The translations under genes and the position numbers were made by a program. The notes under the pieces were generated by a model. It was given only the letters and a program-made list of their open reading frames with translations. It was not told the origin of the DNA and made no database searches. DNA of 64,000 bases from Cupriavidus yeoncheonensis (GTDB taxonomy: Bacteria; Pseudomonadota; Gammaproteobacteria; Burkholderiales; Burkholderiaceae): NCBI RefSeq assembly GCF_905397275.1, contig NZ_CAJPUY010000010.1:186001-250000 (forward strand), given 5' to 3'. Of this stretch, positions 30,214 to 37,944 are shown piece by piece; within the stretch, counting starts at the first letter, position 1, and each line of letters begins with the position of its first letter.

Positions 30214-30983
30214 CAGCGGCACTGGAACTGACCGATGTACGCAAGAAGTTCGGCCAGACGGAGATCATCCGGGGCGTGAACCTGGCCATTCCCAAGGGAG
30301 AACGCCACGCGCTGATCGGGCCCAACGGCGCCGGCAAGTCGACCACGTTCAACCTGATCTCCGGGCGCTTCGCGCCGACCACCGGCTCGGTGCGCCTGAA
30401 CGGGCAGGAAATCGGCGGGCTGCAGCCGTTCGCCATCAACCGCATGGGGCTATCGCGCAGCTTCCAGATCACCAATATCTTCCACCGCCTGTCGGTGTTC
30501 GAGAACTTGAGTTGCGCGGTGCTCTGGTCGCTCGGCTACAAGTACTCGTTCTGGCATCGCCTGTCGGCGCTGCGCGACGCGCGCGAGCGCGCCGACGAGG
30601 TGCTGGAGCTGATCGGCATGCACCACCGGCGCGACTCGCAGGCGGGGCTGCTGACGTATGCGGAGCAGCGCGCGCTGGAAATCGGCATCACCATCGCCGG
30701 GGGTGCCGACGTGATCCTGCTCGACGAACCCACTGCCGGCATGAGCCGCTCGGAATCGGACCATGCGGTCGAGCTGATCCGCAAGGTCACCGCGGGCAAG
30801 ACGCTGGTGATGGTCGAGCACGACATGAGCGTGGTGTTCGGGCTCGCCGACCGCATCTCGGTGCTGGTCTATGGCGAGGTGATCGCCACCGACACGCCGC
30901 AGGCCATCCGCAACAACCGCAAGGTCAAGGAGGCGTACCTGGGTACCACGCTGGACGAAGACGCCACCGAAGGAGCGCACTGA
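30210..30983 (+). CDS. HAAT ABC transporter ATPase, LivG type, with altered signature motif
   Basis: First ATPase of the pair. 257 residues. Walker A GPNGAGKST is intact (Lys43), Walker B VILLDEP and H-loop His204 in VEHDMS are present. The signature, usually L-x-Y-G-[EQ]-Q in LivG, reads LTYAEQ, with Ala151 in place of the Gly that contacts ATP bound by the partner. The ATG at 30210 overlaps the permease stop; the frame stays open upstream inside that gene. Its altered signature would pair with the altered Walker A of the LivF-type partner. Confidence 0.87.
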   Translation: MTAALELTDVRKKFGQTEIIRGVNLAIPKGERHALIGPNGAGKSTTFNLISGRFAPTTGSVRLNGQEIGGLQPFAINRMGLSRSFQITNIFHRLSVFENLSCAVLWSLGYKYSFWHRLSALRDARERADEVLELIGMHHRRDSQAGLLTYAEQRALEIGITIAGGADVILLDEPTAGMSRSESDHAVELIRKVTAGKTLVMVEHDMSVVFGLADRISVLVYGEVIATDTPQAIRNNRKVKEAYLGTTLDEDATEGAH

Positions 30984-31696
30984 TGGCAAAGCGCATGCTG
31001 GACGTCAAAGGGCTGCATGCCTACTACGGCAAGAGCCACATCCTCCACGGCGTGGACGCGCATATCGATGAAGGCGAGATCGTTGCGCTGCTCGGGCGCA
31101 ATGGCGTGGGGCGCTCGACCATGGCGAAGGCCATCCTCGGCATGGTCAAGGCCGAGGGGTCGGTGCGCTTTCGCGACGAGGAGATCCTCGGCCGCCGCAC
31201 CTTCGAGATCGCGCACCTCGGCATCGGCTACGTGCCGGAGAACCGGGACATCTTCCCGACGCTGACGGTGCGGCAGAACCTGCTACTCGGCGAGAAGCGC
31301 AACCCGCGCCAGGCCAGGCCACGCTGGTCCGTCAACGATATGTTCGCCATGTTTCCCCGCCTGAAGGAGCGCGAGAACACCGCGGCAGGCGTGCTGTCAG
31401 GTGGCGAGCAGCAGATGCTGACGCTGTGCCGCACGCTGATGGGCGACCCCGACCTGATCCTGATCGACGAGCCGACCGAGGGCCTCGCGCCGATGATCGT
31501 GACGCTGGTGGGCGACTACCTCAAGACGCTGAAGGAGCGCGGCGTGTCGGTGCTGCTGATCGAGCAGAAGCTGGCCATCGCGTTGGATATCTCGCAGCGG
31601 GTGTACGTGATGGGCCACGGGCACATCGTGTTCGAAGGCACGCCGACCGAACTGAAGGCGAATGCGCAGGTACGCAAGGAGTGGCTGGAGGTGTAG
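30983..31696 (+). CDS. HAAT ABC transporter ATPase, LivF type, with Arg in Walker A
   Basis: Second ATPase. 237 residues. Walker A reads GRNGVGRST: Arg44 (CGC) replaces the invariant Lys. The signature LSGGEQQ (138-144) and Walker B LILIDEP with Glu163 are intact. At the H-loop it has Gln195 (IEQK), usual for LivF. Start overlaps the previous stop (TGATG). A subfamily with Arg at this position may exist; from memory similar motifs occur in some HAAT systems, but this was not checked. Confidence 0.87.
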   Translation: MAKRMLDVKGLHAYYGKSHILHGVDAHIDEGEIVALLGRNGVGRSTMAKAILGMVKAEGSVRFRDEEILGRRTFEIAHLGIGYVPENRDIFPTLTVRQNLLLGEKRNPRQARPRWSVNDMFAMFPRLKERENTAAGVLSGGEQQMLTLCRTLMGDPDLILIDEPTEGLAPMIVTLVGDYLKTLKERGVSVLLIEQKLAIALDISQRVYVMGHGHIVFEGTPTELKANAQVRKEWLEV

Positions 31697-31697
31697 C

Positions 31698-31748
31698 GAT
31701 GCCGGCGCGGCCGGTACGGGCAAGTACCCGCCGGCCGCGCCCGGCATC
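31698..31748. terminator. Large hairpin between livF-type gene and convergent permease
   Basis: Arms starting GATGCCGG and ending CCGGCATC form about 17 pairs with one bulge (31698-31714 with 31731-31748), and an inner GTAC/GTAC pairing. It begins right after the livF stop and ends at the permease stop codon. No T run, but its placement between convergent genes suggests a bidirectional transcription barrier. Confidence 0.5.
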
Positions 31749-33267
31749 ACGCTTGCGCCGTCTGCTTGCCGGCATCGACGGCGGGCTTCGGCAGCTCGAA
31801 CGGCATATCCTCATAGTCGATCAGACGCGTCTTCCTGACGATGCGGTAACCGAGCCACAGCGCCAGGAACACCGGCACGCCGATATAGGTGGCGATGATC
31901 TCGGGCCAGCGGTTTGGAATGTCCGAGAAGGCCTGATAGTTCTGTCCGGCCACGATGACCAGGCAAAGCACCCCGGCGAAGATCGGGCCGAACGGATACA
32001 GCGGCGAATGGTAGGCCAGCGCACTGACGTCGTAGCCCTGATAGACCAGCCCGCGGCGAAAGCGATAGTGGCTGAGGGCGATGCCGAACCAGGCGAAGAA
32101 ACCCGTCATGGCCGACGTGTTCAGCAGCCACAGGTACACGGCCTTGTCGCCGAACAGCGAGCTGAAGAAGCACAGCGCGCCGATGGCGGTGGTGGCCAGC
32201 AGCGCATTGAACGGCACGCCGTTCACGGTCAGCTCGCCGAGCCAGCGCGGCGCGCGGCCGCTGACGGCCAGGCCGTAGAGAATGCGCGTGGACACATACA
32301 TGCTCGAGGTGCCCGCCGACAGCAGCGCGGTCAGCACCACGGCATTCATCAGGCCCGCGGCAAAGGCCAGTCCGGCGTGGCGGAACACCAGCGCGAACGG
32401 ACTCACGCCGACGTCGGTCACGTCATTGCGCAGCAGGTTTGGGTCGGTATAGGGAATCATCACGCCGATGATCAGGATCGCGATCACATAGAACAGCAGG
32501 ATGCGCCAGAAAGTCCGGCGGATCGCGCGCGGGATGGTCTGGGCCGGATTCTCCGCCTCGCCCGCCGCGACGCCGACCGTCTCGGTGCCCTGGAACGAGA
32601 AGCCCGCGATCATCGCCACGCCGATCATGGCCGGGATGCCACCGACGAACGGCGCGTCGCCGGTGGTGAAGTTGTGCCAGCCGGATTGCGGCCCGCCTTT
32701 CATGATGCCGAAGATCATCAGCAGGCCCACGCCCAGGAACACGATCACCGTGATCACCTTGATCAGCGCGAACCAGTACTCGGCCTCGCCGAAGCCGCGC
32801 ACCGAGAACGCGTTGAGCGCGAACATCAGCAGCAGGAAGCCCGCGCTCCAGGCCATGCCCGGCATGCCGGGAAACCAGTACTGCATCACGAGCTGCGCCG
32901 CCGTCAGTTCCACGGCAATGGTCACGGCCAGGCTGAACCAGTAGTTCCAGCCGAGCGCAAAGCCGAAGCCCTCGTCGACATAGAGCGCACTGTAGGTGAC
33001 GAAGGAACCGGCCACCGGCATGTGGACTGCCAGTTCGCCCAGGCTGGTCATCAGGCAGTACACCATGAAGCCGAGCAGCGCATACATCAGCAGCGCGCCG
33101 CCGGGGCCGGCCTGCGCGATGGAAGCGCCCGAGGCGACGAACAGCCCCGTGCCGACGGCGCCGCCGATCGCGATCATGGTGAGATGGCGCGCCTTGAGCC
33201 TGCGCTGCAGGTCGTCATGCTCGACGACCGGGTGCTGGTGCGGATGAGGGTGGGAGTGAGAAGACAT
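31747..33267 (-). CDS. Amino acid permease (APC superfamily, AAT/LysP-like)
   Basis: Proton-coupled amino acid importer of the inner membrane. 506 residues and about twelve helices. TM1 has the AAT hallmark MIAIGGAVGTGLFVASG, and TM3-TM4 have GSFVTYSALYVDEGFGFALGWNYWFS. GFSFQGTETVGVAAGEAENPAQTIPRAI in the TM6-loop region is close to LysP-type sequences. The N-terminus is His-rich (HSHPHPHQHP). ATG at 33267 chosen; a GTG at 33297 would add ten residues, and neither has a strong ribosome site. Basic amino acids are plausible substrates, not proven. Confidence 0.85.
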   Translation of the reverse strand: MSSHSHPHPHQHPVVEHDDLQRRLKARHLTMIAIGGAVGTGLFVASGASIAQAGPGGALLMYALLGFMVYCLMTSLGELAVHMPVAGSFVTYSALYVDEGFGFALGWNYWFSLAVTIAVELTAAQLVMQYWFPGMPGMAWSAGFLLLMFALNAFSVRGFGEAEYWFALIKVITVIVFLGVGLLMIFGIMKGGPQSGWHNFTTGDAPFVGGIPAMIGVAMIAGFSFQGTETVGVAAGEAENPAQTIPRAIRRTFWRILLFYVIAILIIGVMIPYTDPNLLRNDVTDVGVSPFALVFRHAGLAFAAGLMNAVVLTALLSAGTSSMYVSTRILYGLAVSGRAPRWLGELTVNGVPFNALLATTAIGALCFFSSLFGDKAVYLWLLNTSAMTGFFAWFGIALSHYRFRRGLVYQGYDVSALAYHSPLYPFGPIFAGVLCLVIVAGQNYQAFSDIPNRWPEIIATYIGVPVFLALWLGYRIVRKTRLIDYEDMPFELPKPAVDAGKQTAQA

Positions 33268-33566
33268 CAGGGTCGCTGGAGCTTCACCGGCCCGCACCTC
33301 TTTTGGATGTCCGGGCCGGAAAAAACGAAAAGTCGCGAGTCTAACTTGTCTTTTTTAGCGGATCGTCCGGCAACGTCAAATAAAGTCGCATACTGGGATG
33401 GATTCGTCCGGCTGGCGACAACAATGTGCCGGAATCAGCATCGCGGACAGGCAACGGCTGTCACGTCAGCCAAGGGGCTTCCGCCGACCGGAACCTGCCC
33501 CTATGCACGCGGCGGAGGGGTGGAATAAACCGCGCGCATGATGGGGGAAACCCCCAAAAATTAAAA

Positions 33567-33595
33567 TTGAACGACCGTGCTATTTTGTGTATGCT
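33567..33595 (+). promoter_or_regulatory. Promoter of the beta-oxidation operon
   Basis: TTGAAC at 33567-33572 and TATGCT at 33590-33595 with a 17-base spacer. The GAACG dyad at 33569-33580 covers the -35 box, as expected for repression. Confidence 0.55.
33569..33580. promoter_or_regulatory. GAACG-type operator over the fadB -35 box
   Basis: GAACGACCGTGC, one base off a GAACG/CGTTC dyad in its right arm, flanked by AAAAT and ATTTT that extend the symmetry to 24 bases (33563-33586). Confidence 0.5.
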
Positions 33596-33768
33596 GTGTT
33601 TCGCCCGTCGGCTGAAACGCTTGTCAGGCGCGGGAATGCGGAGGGTTTACCCTTCGGTCGCGGCTCCAGCCGCAGCAGTCAAACGGCCGAGACAGGCCGG
33701 CAGTGCAGCACGAAGACATATTCGAGAATTCGAATCCCGAGACAACCCAAGACACCAAAGGAACCAGC

Positions 33769-35850
33769 ATGACAGCGCAGTATCAGGTTCAGGACGGCGT
33801 AGCCGTCATCACGCTCGATAATCCTCCTGTCAACGGCCTGGGTCACAGCACCCGGCTTGGCATCGTCGATGGCATGACCCGTGCGCTGGACGATGCGGCC
33901 GTCAAGGCCATCGTCATCACCGGCGCCGGCAAGGCATTCTCGGGCGGCGCCGATATCCGCGAATTCAACACGCCCAAGGCCACGCAGGAGCCGACGCTGC
34001 ATTCGGTGATCCGCGTGATCGAAGGTTCGTCCAAGCCGGTCGTGGCAGCGGTCCACTCAGTGGCGATGGGCGGCGGCCTGGAACTGGCCCTCGGCTGCAA
34101 CTATCGCGTGGCTTCGAAGGGTGCGCAGATCGCGCTGCCGGAAGTGAAGCTGGGCCTGCTGCCCGGCGCCGGCGGCACGCAGCGCCTGCCGCGCGTGATC
34201 GGCCTGGAAGCGGCCGCCAACATGATCGTGTCGGGCACCGCCGTGCCGTCCGAGAAGTTTGCCGGCACCAAGCTGTTCGATGAAATCGTCGATGGCGACG
34301 TGCTGCCCGCCGCGGTCAAGTTCGCCCAGAACGTGGCCGCCGCGCCCGGCCCCTATCCGAAGGTGCGCGACCTGAAGGTCCGCCACGAGAACGCGGAAGG
34401 CTTCCTCGGCTTCGCCAAGACCACCGTGGGGGCGATGGCCAAGAACTTCCCGGCGCCGCTGAAGTGCCTGGAAGCCGTGGCCGGTTCGCTCAAGCCGTTC
34501 GAGCAGGGCCTGAAGGAAGAGCGTGATGGCTTCCTGTACCTGGTGACCACGCCGGAGTCGCGCGCGCTGCGCCACGCCTTCTTCGGTGAGCGCGCCGCCA
34601 GCAAGATCCCCGACGTGCCGTCGGATACGCCGGTCCGCAAGATCGAAAAGATCGCCGTGATCGGCGCCGGCACCATGGGTGGCGGCATCAGCATGAACTT
34701 CCTGAACGCCGGCATTCCGGTCACGATCCTGGAAACCAAGCAGGAAGCGCTGGACCGCGGCGTCGGCATCATCCGCAAGAACTACGAGAACAGCGCCAAG
34801 AAGGGCAAGCTGACGCAGGAAAAGGTCGAGCAGCGCATGGGCCTGCTGTCGACCACGCTGTCCTATGACGACATCAAGGACGCCGACATGGTCATCGAGG
34901 CCGTGTTCGAAGAGATGGGCGTCAAGGAAATCGTCTTCAAGAAGCTGGACGAAGTCATGAAGCCGGGCGCGATCCTGGCTTCGAACACCTCGACGCTGGA
35001 CGTGGACAAGATCGCCTCGTTCACCAGGCGTCCGCAGGACGTGGTCGGCATGCACTTCTTCAGCCCGGCCAACGTGATGAAGCTGCTGGAAGTGGTGCGC
35101 GGCGCCAAGACCGGCAAGGACGTGCTGGCCACCGTGATGGCGATCGGCAAGAAGATCAAGAAGACCGCCGTGGTGTCGGGCGTGTGCGACGGCTTCATCG
35201 GCAACCGCATGATCGAGCAGTACAGCCGCCAGGCGGGCTACCTGCTGGACGAAGGCGCGCTGCCGGAACAAGTGGACAAGGCCATCGAGAAGTTCGGTTT
35301 CGCCATGGGCCCGTTCCGCATGGGCGACCTGGCCGGCAACGACATCGGCTGGGCCATCCGCAAGCGCCGCGCCGTGGACAAGCCGGACATCCAGTACTCG
35401 AAGACCGCCGACCTGCTGTGCGAAATGGGCCGCTACGGCCAGAAGACCGGCGCGGGCTGGTACGACTACAAGGCGGGCGACCGCAAGCCGTACCCGAACC
35501 AGCAGGTCAACGACATGATCGTGCAGCATTCGAAGGACCTCGGCATTACGCGCCGCAAGATTTCCGACGAGGAGATCGTCGAGCGCCTGGTGTTCGCGCT
35601 GGTCAATGAAGGCGCGAAGATCCTGGAAGAGGGCATTGCGTCGAAGGCCTCGGATATCGACATGGTGTACCTGACCGGCTACGGCTTCCCGCTGTTCCGC
35701 GGCGGCCCGATGCTGTACGCCGACCAGGTTGGCCTCTACAACGTGGCGCTGGCCATGAAGAGGTACGCCAAGGGCTACCACGGCGAAGCGTGGCAGGTCG
35801 CACCGCTGCTGCAGAAGCTGGCGGACGAAGGCAAGGGCTTCAACGACTGA
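33769..35850 (+). CDS. fadB: Bifunctional enoyl-CoA hydratase / 3-hydroxyacyl-CoA dehydrogenase
   Basis: Hydrates 2-enoyl-CoA and oxidises the 3-hydroxyacyl-CoA, the middle two steps of beta-oxidation. 693 residues. The crotonase domain (about 1-185) has oxyanion region SGGADIREF and the two catalytic acids Glu105 and Glu125, spaced as in E. coli FadB. The NAD domain has IGAGTMGGG at 298-306 and GMHFFSPANVMKLLEVV. A double C-terminal HCDH region follows (GFIGNRMIEQYSRQAGYLLDEGA). AAAGGAACC precedes the ATG at 33769. First gene of a long plus-strand operon. Confidence 0.93.
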   Translation: MTAQYQVQDGVAVITLDNPPVNGLGHSTRLGIVDGMTRALDDAAVKAIVITGAGKAFSGGADIREFNTPKATQEPTLHSVIRVIEGSSKPVVAAVHSVAMGGGLELALGCNYRVASKGAQIALPEVKLGLLPGAGGTQRLPRVIGLEAAANMIVSGTAVPSEKFAGTKLFDEIVDGDVLPAAVKFAQNVAAAPGPYPKVRDLKVRHENAEGFLGFAKTTVGAMAKNFPAPLKCLEAVAGSLKPFEQGLKEERDGFLYLVTTPESRALRHAFFGERAASKIPDVPSDTPVRKIEKIAVIGAGTMGGGISMNFLNAGIPVTILETKQEALDRGVGIIRKNYENSAKKGKLTQEKVEQRMGLLSTTLSYDDIKDADMVIEAVFEEMGVKEIVFKKLDEVMKPGAILASNTSTLDVDKIASFTRRPQDVVGMHFFSPANVMKLLEVVRGAKTGKDVLATVMAIGKKIKKTAVVSGVCDGFIGNRMIEQYSRQAGYLLDEGALPEQVDKAIEKFGFAMGPFRMGDLAGNDIGWAIRKRRAVDKPDIQYSKTADLLCEMGRYGQKTGAGWYDYKAGDRKPYPNQQVNDMIVQHSKDLGITRRKISDEEIVERLVFALVNEGAKILEEGIASKASDIDMVYLTGYGFPLFRGGPMLYADQVGLYNVALAMKRYAKGYHGEAWQVAPLLQKLADEGKGFND

Positions 35851-35884
35851 GGCCCGGGCCGCAGCAAGGCTGACGGAGGCGAAC

Positions 35885-36541
35885 ATGAGACCCGGTCCGG
35901 ATGACTGCCTGCTGGTCATCGACGTGCAGAACGATTTCATGCCCGGCGGCGCGCTTGCCGTGCCGCATGGCGATGAAATCGTGCCTGTCGTCAACCGGCT
36001 GGCGCGCGTGTTTTCGCACGTGGTGCTGACGCAGGACTGGCACCCGGCGGACCATGTCTCGTTCGCCGCCAACCATGCCGGCGCCGAGCCGTTCCAGATG
36101 CTCGCGCTGCCGTACGGCCAGCAGGTGCTGTGGCCGGTCCACTGCGTGCAGGGCACGGCGGGCGCGGCGTTTCATGCCGGGCTCGATGTGTCCCATGCCC
36201 GGATGGTGATCCGCAAGGGCCATCACGCGGGCGTGGACAGCTACTCCGCCTTCCTGGAGGCGGACCGCAGCACGCGCACCGGACTGGCCGGCTACCTGCG
36301 TGAGCACGGCGTGAAACGCGTGTTCCTGGCCGGGCTGGCGACCGACTACTGCGTGGCGTGGAGCGCGCTGGACGCGCGCGCCGCGGGCTTCGAAGCCGTG
36401 GTGATCGAGGACGCCTGCCGCGCCATCGACCTGAACGGGTCGCTGGCGCAGGCGTGGCAAGACCTCGCCGCCGCGGGCGTGGAGCGCATCCAGTCGGCCC
36501 GACTGCTGCAGCCAAAGGCTGAACCGAACCAACCGAACTGA
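35885..36541 (+). CDS. pncA: Nicotinamidase
   Basis: Deamidates nicotinamide to nicotinate for NAD salvage. 218 residues. The triad Asp13 (VIDVQNDF), Lys111 (IRKGHH) and Cys156 (LATDYCV) and the metal ligands Asp51, His53 and His57 (DWHPADH) are all present, so it should be active. GGAGG precedes the ATG. It lies 34 bases after fadB and 28 before the thiolase gene, so it is part of the beta-oxidation operon, an unusual place for an NAD salvage gene. Confidence 0.92.
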   Translation: MRPGPDDCLLVIDVQNDFMPGGALAVPHGDEIVPVVNRLARVFSHVVLTQDWHPADHVSFAANHAGAEPFQMLALPYGQQVLWPVHCVQGTAGAAFHAGLDVSHARMVIRKGHHAGVDSYSAFLEADRSTRTGLAGYLREHGVKRVFLAGLATDYCVAWSALDARAAGFEAVVIEDACRAIDLNGSLAQAWQDLAAAGVERIQSARLLQPKAEPNQPN

Positions 36542-36569
36542 AAGACACCAAGATTCCGAGGAGCAAGAC

Positions 36570-37748
36570 ATGAACGAGGCAGTCATCGTATCCACCGCCC
36601 GCACCGGGCTGGCCAAGAGCTGGAAGGGCGCGTTCAACATGACCCATGGCGCCACGCTGGGCGGCCACGCCGTGCAGCACGCCATCGCGCGCGCCAGGAT
36701 CGAGGCCGGCGAAGTGGAAGACGTGCTGATGGGCTGTGCCAATCCCGAAGGCGCTACCGGCTCCAACATCGCACGCCAGATCGCCCTGCGCGCCGGTTGC
36801 CCGGTCACCGTGCCGGGTGCGACCGTGAACCGCTTCTGCTCGTCCGGCCTGCAGACCATCGCCATGGCCGCGCAGCGCGTGATTGCCGACGAAGGCGATA
36901 TCTTCGTGGCCGGCGGCGTGGAGAGCATCTCCTGCGTGCAGTCGGAAATGAACCGCCACATGCTGGCCGACCCGTGGCTGGTCAAGAACAAGCCGGAAAT
37001 CTACTGGAACATGCTCCAGACCGCCGAGAACGTGGCCAAGCGCTACAACATCTCGAAGGATCGCCAGGACGAGTATGGCGTGCGCAGCCAGCAGCGCGCC
37101 GCCGCCGGCCAGGAAGCGGGCAAGTTCAAGGACGAGATCGTGCCGATGACGGTGCTCGCGGGCGTGGCCGACAAGTCCACGGGCCAGCTGGTCACGAAGG
37201 AAGTGACCATCGACCGCGACGAAGGCATCCGCGGCGACACCACGCTGGAAGCCGTGTCGAAGATCCGCACCGCGGTGCCGGGTGGCGTGGTCACCGCCGG
37301 CAATGCGTCGCAGTTCTCGGACGGCGCATCCGCTGCCGTGGTGATGAACGCGCGCGTCGCCGCCGCCAGGGGGCTGCAGCCGCTGGGCGTGTTCCGCGGT
37401 TTCGCCGTGGCCGGCTGCGAGCCCGATGAAATGGGCATCGGCCCGGTGTTCGCGGTGCCCAAGCTGCTGAAGAAGGCGGGCCTGAAGGTCGATGACATCG
37501 GCCTGTGGGAACTGAACGAAGCGTTCGCCGTGCAGGTGCTGTACTGCGCCGACAAGCTGGGCATCCCGATGGATCGCCTGAACGTGAACGGCGGCGCCAT
37601 CGCCGTGGGCCACCCGTACGGTGTGTCGGGTGCCCGCCTGGTCGGCCACGCGCTGATCGAAGGCAAGCGCCGCGGCGTGAAGTACGTGGTGGTCACCATG
37701 TGCATTGGCGGCGGCCAGGGCGCGGCGGGTCTGTTCGAAGTGCTGTAA
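36570..37748 (+). CDS. fadA: Acetyl-CoA acyltransferase (thiolase, FadA-like)
   Basis: Cleaves 3-ketoacyl-CoA with CoA to acetyl-CoA and a shortened acyl-CoA. 392 residues. Catalytic Cys90 in [10 protein letters not shown]; the His motif [17 protein letters not shown] and second Cys in [10 protein letters not shown] are in place. GAGGAGC precedes the ATG. Sits directly after the nicotinamidase. The operon context makes degradation more likely than PHB-type condensation. Confidence 0.93.
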   Translation: MNEAVIVSTARTGLAKSWKGAFNMTHGATLGGHAVQHAIARARIEAGEVEDVLMGCANPEGATGSNIARQIALRAGCPVTVPGATVNRFCSSGLQTIAMAAQRVIADEGDIFVAGGVESISCVQSEMNRHMLADPWLVKNKPEIYWNMLQTAENVAKRYNISKDRQDEYGVRSQQRAAAGQEAGKFKDEIVPMTVLAGVADKSTGQLVTKEVTIDRDEGIRGDTTLEAVSKIRTAVPGGVVTAGNASQFSDGASAAVVMNARVAAARGLQPLGVFRGFAVAGCEPDEMGIGPVFAVPKLLKKAGLKVDDIGLWELNEAFAVQVLYCADKLGIPMDRLNVNGGAIAVGHPYGVSGARLVGHALIEGKRRGVKYVVVTMCIGGGQGAAGLFEVL

Positions 37749-37766
37749 CCGCTGACGCCTGTTTGC

Positions 37767-37792
37767 ACCCTCTCCCGCTTGCGGGAGAGGGT
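37767..37792. repeat. REP-like palindrome, copy 1
   Basis: Perfect 12-bp stem ACCCTCTCCCGC / GCGGGAGAGGGT with a 2-base centre, in the 196-base gap between thiolase and acyl-CoA dehydrogenase genes. A near-identical element is at 51533-51560. No gene is seen in the rest of the gap. Confidence 0.7.
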
Positions 37793-37944
37793 GACGCTCG
37801 AAGTCCGTCCCAAGCCAGCGGTTCTGGCGAACTCAGTACCGCGCAAGGCTGCTTCCTTTCCACAGGGTGTTTTCACACCCTCGGGCGCACCAGCAAGACA
37901 AAAGAATTCGCGGTACGCCAAGCAGCGCGCCGCACGGAGACACC

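Larger units (their letters stand above)
33268..33768. promoter_or_regulatory. Divergent 501-base region before the beta-oxidation operon
   Basis: No gene is supported. It holds the fadB promoter and operator (listed separately), a GGGGG-AAA-CCCCC hairpin at 33543-33555 and a long AT-richer leader downstream of the promoter (about 170 bases) before the fadB start. Confidence 0.5.

Noticed and set aside
33543..33555. GGGGG-AAA-CCCCC hairpin before fadB as terminator
   Set aside because: It is followed by A rather than T on the plus strand and by no T run on the minus strand, and it lies upstream of the promoter. It was noted only in the control-region entry.
33769..35850. FadB frame as an isolated PHB-type hydroxybutyryl-CoA dehydrogenase
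   Set aside because: The N-terminal crotonase domain with both catalytic Glu residues and the double C-terminal domain make it the bifunctional enzyme.
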